In this document: positions 40,101 through 47,975 of the stretch, one piece after another
Layout: every line of letters starts with the position of its first letter
Numbering within the stretch: the first letter of the stretch is position 1
From: Bacteroidota bacterium
Lineage (GTDB): Bacteria > Bacteroidota > Bacteroidia > Bacteroidales > FEN-979
Direction of reading: 5' to 3'
Assembly (NCBI GenBank): GCA_026391835.1
Contig: JAPLDF010000041.1
Coordinates: 1 to 64,000, forward strand
DNA: 64,000 nucleotides
Made by a program: the position numbers and the translations under genes
The notes under the pieces: model-generated
Told to the model about the DNA's origin: nothing
Seen by the model: the letters and a program-made list of their open reading frames with translations, nothing else
Database searches by the model: none

Positions 40101-43100
40101 TTGATCTCACTGTAACTGGTGGTACCAGCCCTTATGGCTACTTATGGAACAACTTAGAAACTGTTGAAGATCTCACTGGTTTATATCCGGGTACCTATAC
40201 TGTTTCTGTAACTGATGCAAACGGTTGTGGAACGACCGGCAGCTGGATGATTACAGAACCTACCGATATTTCCTGGTATGGCAGCGTAACCAACGTAAGT
40301 TGTTTCGGTGGCAGCAATGGACATATTGAAGGAGAAGCCTCTGGTGGCACACCTCCTTATACCTATTTATGGAGCAATGGTGCAACTACCCAGGACATCT
40401 CCAACCTGGTTGCTGGTACATACACAGTAACCCCGACAGATGCCGTAGGTTGTTATACCTTTACTTCAAGGATCATTGGTCAGCCAACAGAACTGATTAT
40501 TGACGAAGTTGCAATTATCACCAATGTTTCATGCAATGGTGGCAGCAACGGAGCAATTGACATCACTGTTTCAGGCGGCACAATGGCCTATGGATATTCA
40601 TGGAGCAACGGCGCATCATCAGAAGACATCAGCGGTTTAGCAGCTGGTAGTTATACTGTGACTGTGACTGATGCCAATGGTTGTCAGAAATCAGGCATGT
40701 GGACTGTTAACGAACCTACTCCTCTTGCAATAACCGGCATCGTATCGCCAGTTTTATGCAATGGTGGCAGCTCAGGTGCAATTGACATCTCCGTGTCAGG
40801 CGGAACAACCAATTATACTTACCTGTGGAATACCACGGCAGTTACCCAGGACATCAGTGGATTAACCGCTGGCGTTTACACTGTTGTTGTAACAGATGCA
40901 AATGGTTGTCAGAAATCTGACAGCTTTACTGTTACCGAACCAACCGCACTCTCTATTACCGGCACATCATATCCTGTGTTATGTAACGGAGGCAGCACCG
41001 GTTCGATCAACATCACCGTTACTGGCGGAACAACCGCTTACAGTTACTCATGGAGCACCGGTGCCGGAACAGAAGATATCTCCGGATTAGCCGCAGGTTG
41101 CTACACTGTAACCGTAATGGATGCCAATAACTGTTCGATCACCGGCAGCTGGTGTGTAACCCAGCCTGATGCTCTTACACTTACGGGTGTTGTAACCCCG
41201 GTATTGTGTAATGGCGGAAGCAATGGTTCTATCGACATCACAGTTGTTGGCGGAACTACTGCTTATGGATATTCCTGGAGCAATGGTGCATCATCTGAAG
41301 ACATTGGCGGATTGAACGCCGGTGTATACACGGTGACGATCACTGATGCAAATGGCTGTACGACTTCAAACTACTGGCAAATCACAGAACCATCGATGCT
41401 TGAACTTTCAGGAACAGCATCACCAGCTCTCTGCAATGGCGGAAGCACCGGTTCTATCGACATCACTGTTGCAGGTGGAACCACAGCTTACGGTTACGCA
41501 TGGAACAATGGTGCAATCACAGAAGACATCAGTGGATTAACTGCTGGTACCTATACAGTGATTGTTACAGATGCCAATGGTTGTACCAAGACTGACAGTT
41601 GGACTGTTTTAGAACCTTCAGCGCTTACTTTACAAGCTGTTGTGACCAACATTAAATGTCATGGTGATTATGAAACCTCTTCTATCGATCTGACCGTAAC
41701 AGGCGGAACTACTGCCTACAGTTACCTCTGGAGCAATTCGTTTACTACCGAAGATATCACCAACTTGATGGAAGGCAATTATACTGTTACAGTAACAGAT
41801 GCCAACGGTTGTTCTTCAACTGGCAGCTGGATGGTATCAGAACCTTCTGACATCTCCTGGTTCGGCAGTGTAACAAACGTAAGTTGTTTCGGCGGAAGCA
41901 ATGGACATATTGAAGGTGAAGCCTCTGGTGGCACACCTCCTTATACCTATTTATGGAGCAATGGTGAAACCACCCAGAACATCTCGAACTTAGTTGCTGG
42001 TACATACACAGTAACCCCGACAGATGCTTCAGGTTGTTATACCTTCACATCCAGAATAGTTGGTGAGCCAACGGAACTGATTATTTCCCAGCTCGCACTT
42101 GTTACCAATGTTTCATGTAATGGCGGCAGCAACGGAGCAATCGACATCACGGTTTCCGGTGGTACCACACCTTACGGATATTCCTGGAGCAATGGTGCCT
42201 CATCCGAAGACATCAGCGGATTAGCCGCAGGTGTTTACACAGTTACTGTTACCGATGCCAATGGCTGTCAGAAATCTGACAACTGGAGGGTGACAGAACC
42301 ATCAGCACTCACACTTACCGGCACGGCTTTGCCTGCATTGTGTAACGGTGGCAGCACTGGTTCTATCGACATCACTGTAACCGGTGGCACTACAGCTTAC
42401 TCGTATTTATGGAACAACGGTGCAACTTCGGAAGACATCAACGGTTTAACCGCTGGTACCTATACAGTAGTTGTTACTGATGCAAACGGTTGTACAAAAT
42501 CAGATATGTGGACTGTTGGAGAACCCTCTGCACTCACCCTTACCGGCACGGCTTCGCCTGTGTTATGTAACGGAGGCAGTTCAGGTTCAGTCGACATCAC
42601 CGTATCAGGCGGAACTACAGCTTATGGCTATTTATGGAACACTGGTGAACTCACACAGGACATCTCCGGATTGACTGCAGGTGTTTATACAGTGGTTGTA
42701 ACTGACGGCAATGGTTGTACAATTACAAACTCATGGCAGGTTACTGAACCTCCTGCACTTTCACTTACCGGTATAGTAACACCTATCCTGTGTAACGGAG
42801 GAAGCAACGGGGCTATCAATATCACTGTTTCAGGCGGTACTACTGCTTACAGTTACTCATGGAGCACCGGAGCCGGATCAGAAGACATCAGCGGATTGAC
42901 CGCAGGATGCTACACTGTTACGGTAATGGATGCCAACAATTGTATGATTACCGGCAGCTGGTGTATCACTGAACCTACTGCTATTATCATTACTGAACCA
43001 ATCATCAGGGATGTAACCTGCAACGGTGCCGACAATGGAGCCCTCTTCATTACGGTTTCCGGAGGTACTTCACCTTATGGTTATATCTGGAGCAACGGAT

Positions 43101-45673
43101 TAACAACAGAAGACTTACCATGTTGCATCACTGCAGGATGTTATACTGTTACTGTTACCGACGCCAACGGATGCCAGGCAACCGGCAGCTGGTGTGTTAC
43201 TGAACCACCTGCTATAACGCTTACCGGCGTACCTACGCCAGTATTGTGTTATGGAAATTCAAACGGTTCAATTGACATCACTGTTATTGGTGGTACTCCT
43301 GATTACACATATCTGTGGAGCAATGCTGAAACTACCGAAGACATCACCGGTTTAGTTGCAGGTACCTATACAGTTACTGCTACGGATGCCAATGGCTGTC
43401 CGAAAGTTGGTAGCTGGACTGTAACAACCCCGACTGAGCTCTTTATTACAGGTATATCTTCTGATGTATTATGTAATGGCGGTAGCACAGGCGCCATCAA
43501 TATCACAGTAACCGGAGGCACAACAGCTTATGGTTACCAGTGGAGCAATGGATTCTCAACAGAAGACATCAGCGATTTAACTGCAGGTGTTTATACTGTT
43601 ACTGTAACTGATGCAAATGGTTGTCCGAAATCAGAATCATGGATGATCAATGAGCCATCGGCCTTGTCACTTGAAGGTTCAGTAACCAGCGTTACCTGTT
43701 ACCAGGGAAGCAATGGTGCCATTGACCTGACAGTTACTGGTGGAACAACTGCATATGTTTATGCTTGGAGCACTGGTGCCAGCACACAGGATATCAGCGG
43801 CCTTACGGTCGGTACATATACTGTTACTGTTACCGATGCACATCTGTGTCAGGCTACGAAGAGTTTTGTGGTTGTTGGACCGCCGGCATGGTGGGTTGAC
43901 ATCACCGGACATTCACATGCTTGCTGCACTTCCGACATCGACGTAGATTATTATGCCACAGTAGGTGGTGAACCAGGGTACTTAGGCAACTGTCCTCCAT
44001 GTAACACCTTTGAATGGGTTGTTATTGGTGGTACAATCACCTCAGGCTGGAACACTAACCATATAACAGTACATTGGAATTGTTGTACACAAGGTACAGT
44101 CACTGTTGTTGCCACATTATGCAACAATTGTACTGTGACAAGTACCAAGGTTGTTACAGTGAGCCTGCCACCAGCACCGGTTGTTACCGGCCCGGCTTCA
44201 GTCACTGCCAACCAGGTTGGTGTGGTCTATACCACTCCATTTGTGGCCAACCATCTCTATACATGGACCGTTATCGGTGGTACAGTTACCGCTGGTCAGG
44301 GAACCAACACCATCACTGTAACATGGGGCCCATTCCCAGCATGCGGATGCGGAACAGTTACAGTTTGTGAAACTGAAACCTATATCAGTGGTTGTACAGG
44401 TTGTCCCACAAACGGTTGCACCGGATGTGATACACAGCATATAACCATCCTGCCTGATCCTTTAAGCATTCAGCTGCAAGGATACGTATTCTACAAAAAC
44501 GACTTCAATACTGCATTGAATGGCGTTACCGTTAAGTTGAGAAACACAACTAACAATACCATCGCAGCGACCACCGTTACTGGTCCTAACTTCAATTCTG
44601 CCGGTGAACCAGGCTATTTCTCCTTCGATGGAGTTGCCGCTGGCAGCAATTACAAGCTGGAAGCTACCTTTAACGGAACATGGGGTGGAAACAATGCAAC
44701 CGATGCTCTTCTCGTACAACTGGAAGCCGCTAACCCGGGGACTGTACTTGTACCTACATTCGGTTTGAACTGGACTGCCGGCGATGTTAATGGCAGCACT
44801 TCAATTACTGCATTGGATGCTCTCTATATCAAACTGCGTACAGTTGGATCAATCTCCTCATACCCTGCAGGTAACTGGGTATTCGAGAGCCCGGCTGTAA
44901 CCATCCCAACCGTACCTCTGACGAATCTCTTTGGTCTCTGCGTAGGTGACGTGAACGGTTCCTATATCCCAACAGGCTTGAAGGATGTTTCCTTCCTGTC
45001 AGTTATTGATAACGAAACCCAAACCATCCCTGTCGAAGAAACCTTTGCTTATGAAATCAGAAGCAACATGGTTGCTCAACTCGGCGCTATGACCCTCTTC
45101 ATGGGTTATGACAAAGATCGTTTCGAAGTTATGGATGTTACTGCTTCATCGAATGATGAAATGAAGTATGTAATTGAAGATGGCAACGTTGCGATTGCTT
45201 GGGCTGACACCAAACCAATGTCGGTAAGAAATAACGATCAGCTCTTTACACTGACTGTGAAAGCTAAAGCTCCTATTGCTGAAGCAACACAGATCTTCAA
45301 TGTGAAAACTGGAAGTGAATTTGCAAGCCCGACTGGTACAAGATACGACAACTTCGATCTTAAGATGTCCAAGGTTATCACCGTGGGCGGTTCGAACGAG
45401 TTCTCTATCTTCAACTATCCTAACCCATTCTCAGTTAGCACGAAGATCGTTTACACTCTTCCTGAAGATGCCAAGGTAACCCTTGTTATTACCGATATGT
45501 ATGGTAAAACAGTGCGCACCCTTGTTACTGACTTCCAGGCTGCAGGTAATTACTCGATCGCTGTTAACGCAGCTGAACTCAATCTGGCCTCAGGCGCATA
45601 CCTGTACCGGATTGAAGCAGCGGGAGCAACGGATACCTTTGTGAAGGTTAACAAAATGATCTTCGCACGGTAG
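37121..45673 (+). CDS. giant secreted SprB-repeat protein with CnaB-like + dockerin-like module, cohesin-like segment and T9SS type A sorting domain
   Basis: 2850 aa; 28 repeats of type VLCNGGSxGSIDITVxGGTTxYxYxWSNG...DIxGLxAGxYTVTVTDANGC; GDVNGSTSITALDALYIKL...GDVNGSY; LGAMTLFMGYDKDRFEV; C-terminal YPNPFSVSTKIVYTL...KMIFAR. Confidence 0.92.
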   Translation: MKTLYLKTTMKLLRLLPVLIFFMLALSYNARSQYASPNPVCYGQPINLFCSLTGCEVTGATYTWTNVSGSWTVGPGSGPFATQSPRLYPLGSNIIGDGQAETFPGSGICNGVGYAEDRFFLQVQFQPPPGSFSGGTVKVNLLPGVFVTGVPTNILCFGFSTGSIDITPTGGRPPYTYLWSNNSTVQDPTGLAAGTYSVTVTDFVGCFNDTQFWTITSPTQLDVTGSVTPVLCSGASTGAIDISVSGGTTNYSYHWNTGAITQDLGGLVAGDYAVTVTDANGCHLSKSYTVGTSSPIVLGAVPSNVLCNGGSSGSIDLSVTGGVTAYGYLWNTGAVSQDISGLTAGVYTVVVTDGNGCTKSGSWQVIEPSAISLTGSATPVLCNGGSSGSIDITVTGGTTGYGYLWNTGAISQDINGLTAGVYTVTVSDANGCQKTDTYNVSQPLAPLALSATPANVNCNGNHNGSIDLSVTGGTTPYGYVWNTSQTTQDITGLYPGDYSVAVTDANGCSATGSWSITEPTDISWYGSVTNVSCFGGSNGHIEGGADGGTPPYTYLWSNGATTQDISNLVAGTYTVTPTDAVGCYTFTSRTIGQPTELIVDEIAVITNVSCFGGSNGAIDITVSGGTPDYGYLWSNGATTQDISGLTVGGYSVQVTDANGCQKSGFWTVTEPTVISISGTPSPVLCNGGSSGSIDISVSGGTTAYTYLWNNMAVTQDISGLTAGVYTVVVTDGNSCQKSANFTVGEPSALTLTGSASPVLCNGGSTGSINISVSGGTTDYSYMWSNFATTANISGLTYGAYTVVVTDANGCTKYNSWMVDQASPVTLSGVPSPVLCNGGSTGSIDITVAGGTTAYAYSWSNGASSEDINGLNAGVYTVTVTDGNGCLKSDMWTVTEPSALSLSGIPTPIACYGASNGSIDITVTGGTTAYTYQWSNGALTQDINGLTAGVYVVTVTDGNGCQKSDSWTITGPLAPLNATAVITNVNCNGNHNGNLDLTVTGGTSPYGYLWNNLETVEDLTGLYPGTYTVSVTDANGCGTTGSWMITEPTDISWYGSVTNVSCFGGSNGHIEGEASGGTPPYTYLWSNGATTQDISNLVAGTYTVTPTDAVGCYTFTSRIIGQPTELIIDEVAIITNVSCNGGSNGAIDITVSGGTMAYGYSWSNGASSEDISGLAAGSYTVTVTDANGCQKSGMWTVNEPTPLAITGIVSPVLCNGGSSGAIDISVSGGTTNYTYLWNTTAVTQDISGLTAGVYTVVVTDANGCQKSDSFTVTEPTALSITGTSYPVLCNGGSTGSINITVTGGTTAYSYSWSTGAGTEDISGLAAGCYTVTVMDANNCSITGSWCVTQPDALTLTGVVTPVLCNGGSNGSIDITVVGGTTAYGYSWSNGASSEDIGGLNAGVYTVTITDANGCTTSNYWQITEPSMLELSGTASPALCNGGSTGSIDITVAGGTTAYGYAWNNGAITEDISGLTAGTYTVIVTDANGCTKTDSWTVLEPSALTLQAVVTNIKCHGDYETSSIDLTVTGGTTAYSYLWSNSFTTEDITNLMEGNYTVTVTDANGCSSTGSWMVSEPSDISWFGSVTNVSCFGGSNGHIEGEASGGTPPYTYLWSNGETTQNISNLVAGTYTVTPTDASGCYTFTSRIVGEPTELIISQLALVTNVSCNGGSNGAIDITVSGGTTPYGYSWSNGASSEDISGLAAGVYTVTVTDANGCQKSDNWRVTEPSALTLTGTALPALCNGGSTGSIDITVTGGTTAYSYLWNNGATSEDINGLTAGTYTVVVTDANGCTKSDMWTVGEPSALTLTGTASPVLCNGGSSGSVDITVSGGTTAYGYLWNTGELTQDISGLTAGVYTVVVTDGNGCTITNSWQVTEPPALSLTGIVTPILCNGGSNGAINITVSGGTTAYSYSWSTGAGSEDISGLTAGCYTVTVMDANNCMITGSWCITEPTAIIITEPIIRDVTCNGADNGALFITVSGGTSPYGYIWSNGLTTEDLPCCITAGCYTVTVTDANGCQATGSWCVTEPPAITLTGVPTPVLCYGNSNGSIDITVIGGTPDYTYLWSNAETTEDITGLVAGTYTVTATDANGCPKVGSWTVTTPTELFITGISSDVLCNGGSTGAINITVTGGTTAYGYQWSNGFSTEDISDLTAGVYTVTVTDANGCPKSESWMINEPSALSLEGSVTSVTCYQGSNGAIDLTVTGGTTAYVYAWSTGASTQDISGLTVGTYTVTVTDAHLCQATKSFVVVGPPAWWVDITGHSHACCTSDIDVDYYATVGGEPGYLGNCPPCNTFEWVVIGGTITSGWNTNHITVHWNCCTQGTVTVVATLCNNCTVTSTKVVTVSLPPAPVVTGPASVTANQVGVVYTTPFVANHLYTWTVIGGTVTAGQGTNTITVTWGPFPACGCGTVTVCETETYISGCTGCPTNGCTGCDTQHITILPDPLSIQLQGYVFYKNDFNTALNGVTVKLRNTTNNTIAATTVTGPNFNSAGEPGYFSFDGVAAGSNYKLEATFNGTWGGNNATDALLVQLEAANPGTVLVPTFGLNWTAGDVNGSTSITALDALYIKLRTVGSISSYPAGNWVFESPAVTIPTVPLTNLFGLCVGDVNGSYIPTGLKDVSFLSVIDNETQTIPVEETFAYEIRSNMVAQLGAMTLFMGYDKDRFEVMDVTASSNDEMKYVIEDGNVAIAWADTKPMSVRNNDQLFTLTVKAKAPIAEATQIFNVKTGSEFASPTGTRYDNFDLKMSKVITVGGSNEFSIFNYPNPFSVSTKIVYTLPEDAKVTLVITDMYGKTVRTLVTDFQAAGNYSIAVNAAELNLASGAYLYRIEAAGATDTFVKVNKMIFAR
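37562..43890 (+). repeat. array of 28 SprB-type repeats (~75 aa each) within the 2850-aa CDS
   Basis: Repeats counted by eye in the translation; mean spacing ~226 nt; 7-repeat superperiod of 1584 bp. Confidence 0.9.
44465..44975 (+). other. CnaB-like + dockerin-like module in the giant protein (approximate bounds)
   Basis: LQGYVFYKNDFNTALNGVTVKL...AGDVNGSTSITALDALYIKLRTVG...NWVFESP...GDVNGSYIP, similar to the C-terminus of the 715-aa protein. Confidence 0.65.
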
Positions 45674-45682
45674 TCATACCTG

Positions 45683-45722
45683 AAACAAGAAGGCAACAGT
45701 TCATTCTGTTGCCCTCTTGTTT
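45683..45722 (+). terminator. long-stem terminator/attenuator after the giant repeat gene
   Basis: AAACAAGA-a-GGCAACAG-TTCATT-CTGTTGCC-c-TCTTGTTT: 16 bp paired around one A/C mismatch. Confidence 0.85.
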
Positions 45723-45736
45723 TCTTAAAAATTAAA

Positions 45737-46798
45737 ATGAATCAAACACTTCCAAGCCTGAGTTTTAGAATGAAAAGTAAAATTATCTTCTTCTTTTTGT
45801 TTATTCAGTGCTCCTTCATGTCTGCGCAGACCATCAATATTAATACCATTGAGGTCTGCGCAGGACAGGAAGTGTTACTTCCTGTTACCTGCTCCTCCTT
45901 GTTAAATGTTGGCGCAATCACCCTTTTTATAAGTTTTGACACCCTTAATCTTACGTTTAGTTCATTAGAAAACATTGATCCGCAACTCACAGGCATGAGT
46001 ACCAATATGATGACATTTCCTTCCCAACTTGCCTTTGCCTGGAGTAGTACAACCCCAATTAATTTTTCAACCGGAAAATTGTTTGATCTTAAATTTATCA
46101 CCAATGGGCAAACTTCGCCGGTGATTCACAATCCAGGTTGTGAAGTTGCTGATCCAATTGGTGTAATAATTCCGGTTATTTATAACGATGGTGCTGTTAA
46201 TTCCGGACTCCCGTCTGTAACAGTCCAGCCAAAAGATACTGTGATTACCGAAAATTGCAAAGCCGTTTTTTCACTGGTCTCCCAAAATGCCATTTCCTAT
46301 TTCTGGAAAGAAAGTCAGGACAACGGAACCAGTTGGCTGACCCTGGAAGATGGAGGCATATATTCAGGTACTCATTCTGAAGAACTTTCAATTTTCCCGG
46401 TTCCATTGTCATTTGACAATAACCAATATCAATGTGTGTTGATCAGAGAAAGTTGCCAGGCACTCTCTGCATCTGCCACCCTTTCTGTTGACGCGCTTAT
46501 TTCAACCAACAATTTATCAAGTCCAGGCAAAAAAGATTTTTATATTACCCCTGTCCCGTTTACAGATCATACAAATATTGAATTTACACTTCCGGAAAAT
46601 GGAAGCGCCATGATACAGGTGATGAATTGTCTGGGACAACTTGTTTATGAAATGAACCTGCCCTCTCAATCCAGGGGTGCCCGTCATATTTTGCTTAACA
46701 CTCCGGACTGGCAGCCCGGAATATACTTTGTGAAGTTAACCAGAACAACAACGGAGCAAAAAACACAACAGGTCATTAAAATAATGAAGAACAAATAA
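45737..46798 (+). CDS. secreted cohesin-like + Ig-like protein with T9SS CTD
   Basis: VCAGQEVLLPVTCSSLLNVGAITLFISFDTLNLTFSSLENIDPQL; Ig-like SYFWKESQDNGTSW; CTD ending VIKIMKNK. Confidence 0.75.
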   Translation: MNQTLPSLSFRMKSKIIFFFLFIQCSFMSAQTININTIEVCAGQEVLLPVTCSSLLNVGAITLFISFDTLNLTFSSLENIDPQLTGMSTNMMTFPSQLAFAWSSTTPINFSTGKLFDLKFITNGQTSPVIHNPGCEVADPIGVIIPVIYNDGAVNSGLPSVTVQPKDTVITENCKAVFSLVSQNAISYFWKESQDNGTSWLTLEDGGIYSGTHSEELSIFPVPLSFDNNQYQCVLIRESCQALSASATLSVDALISTNNLSSPGKKDFYITPVPFTDHTNIEFTLPENGSAMIQVMNCLGQLVYEMNLPSQSRGARHILLNTPDWQPGIYFVKLTRTTTEQKTQQVIKIMKNK

Positions 46799-46821
46799 AT
46801 CCAAAATTAACTGATCGCATT

Positions 46822-47910
46822 ATGCATATCGTGAAAACAAGTTTATTAAACAGGAATTTCAGCTTGAGCGTTACTTCGCTTGTGATGATGTTTTTGTTTT
46901 GCAGCTTGGTCATGAAGGCACAATCCCCCGGCCTTTCGCTCGGGAAAGTGGGCGTATGCAATAATACAACTGTTTTAATACCTTTAACAGGAAACAATTT
47001 ATCCAATATCGGCGCAATCACCCTCTTTATCAATTACGATTCACTTTCCCTTTCGTTCAATGCCATCGAAAATGTAGATCCGCAGTTAACGAATGGCCTC
47101 ATATTTAATAAACTGTCAAACCCTCCCAGGATCGCAATTGTTTGGAGTAAAACGTCCGGGGCTAATTTTCAGAACTCAACCCTGCTGAATTTAAAGTTTG
47201 ATATTTTACAAAAAACCGGGAACGTGGGTTTTGTTAAAGGCAACTGTGAAATTGCCAACATTGCATTGCCCCCTGAAGTTCTCACTGTCGGTTACACTGA
47301 CGGGTCGATATTTGAGGCCACCCCTGTCATTTCATCCGAACCTGAGAATAAAACAGTGCCATCCCAGTCAAATGCTGTTTTTCAGGTTGTCTCACCAAAT
47401 GCTTCGGGCTATTCCTGGCAAGAAACCCGAAATGACGGGATACTCTGGTCGAACCTTTCTGAAACAACCAGGTATTCAGGAACACAAACAAATACATTGA
47501 CACTCAGGCAGGTTCCTGCAGGGTATGACAATTTCATGTACCGCTGCATCCTTAGCTCCAACAGTTGTCTTTCAATTTCCGCATCTGCAAAATTGTCTGT
47601 TGATTCTCTTGCCGGTATTGCCGGGCAACCTTCACGGCCAATTTTACATCTCACAAATAGCCCTAATCCGTTTTCAGGACAAACGACCATTGAGTATTCT
47701 GTTCCGGGAAACGGCAATGCAACCATAAAGATTTTTTCCATGACCGGGCAGATCATGGGCAAACCCGTTGACAGGGTGCATGTAGCCGGGCTTTACCGGG
47801 TAGAAGATAATTTAGTATATTTGCCGGCAGGTGTTTATTTTTGCCAATATGTGTTCAAAGGCACTGCCGGGGTGTACGAATCCTATCGAAAAATGATCAA
47901 AATCAATTAA
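46822..47910 (+). CDS. secreted cohesin-like + Ig-like protein with T9SS CTD (tandem paralogue)
   Basis: NIGAITLFINYDSLSLSFNAIENVDPQL; GYSWQETRNDGILW; NSPNPFSGQTTIEYSV...KMIKIN. Confidence 0.75.
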   Translation: MHIVKTSLLNRNFSLSVTSLVMMFLFCSLVMKAQSPGLSLGKVGVCNNTTVLIPLTGNNLSNIGAITLFINYDSLSLSFNAIENVDPQLTNGLIFNKLSNPPRIAIVWSKTSGANFQNSTLLNLKFDILQKTGNVGFVKGNCEIANIALPPEVLTVGYTDGSIFEATPVISSEPENKTVPSQSNAVFQVVSPNASGYSWQETRNDGILWSNLSETTRYSGTQTNTLTLRQVPAGYDNFMYRCILSSNSCLSISASAKLSVDSLAGIAGQPSRPILHLTNSPNPFSGQTTIEYSVPGNGNATIKIFSMTGQIMGKPVDRVHVAGLYRVEDNLVYLPAGVYFCQYVFKGTAGVYESYRKMIKIN

Positions 47911-47975
47911 AAATAAACAATCATATATACGACCCATTGAACCTATAAAAATTAATAACAATAAAAATAAATACC

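Noticed and set aside
37562-43890. Regular ~226-bp DNA periodicity resembling a repeat/CRISPR-like array
   Set aside because: Repeats are in-frame protein repeats with diverged sequence and no short spacer/repeat structure; no cas genes
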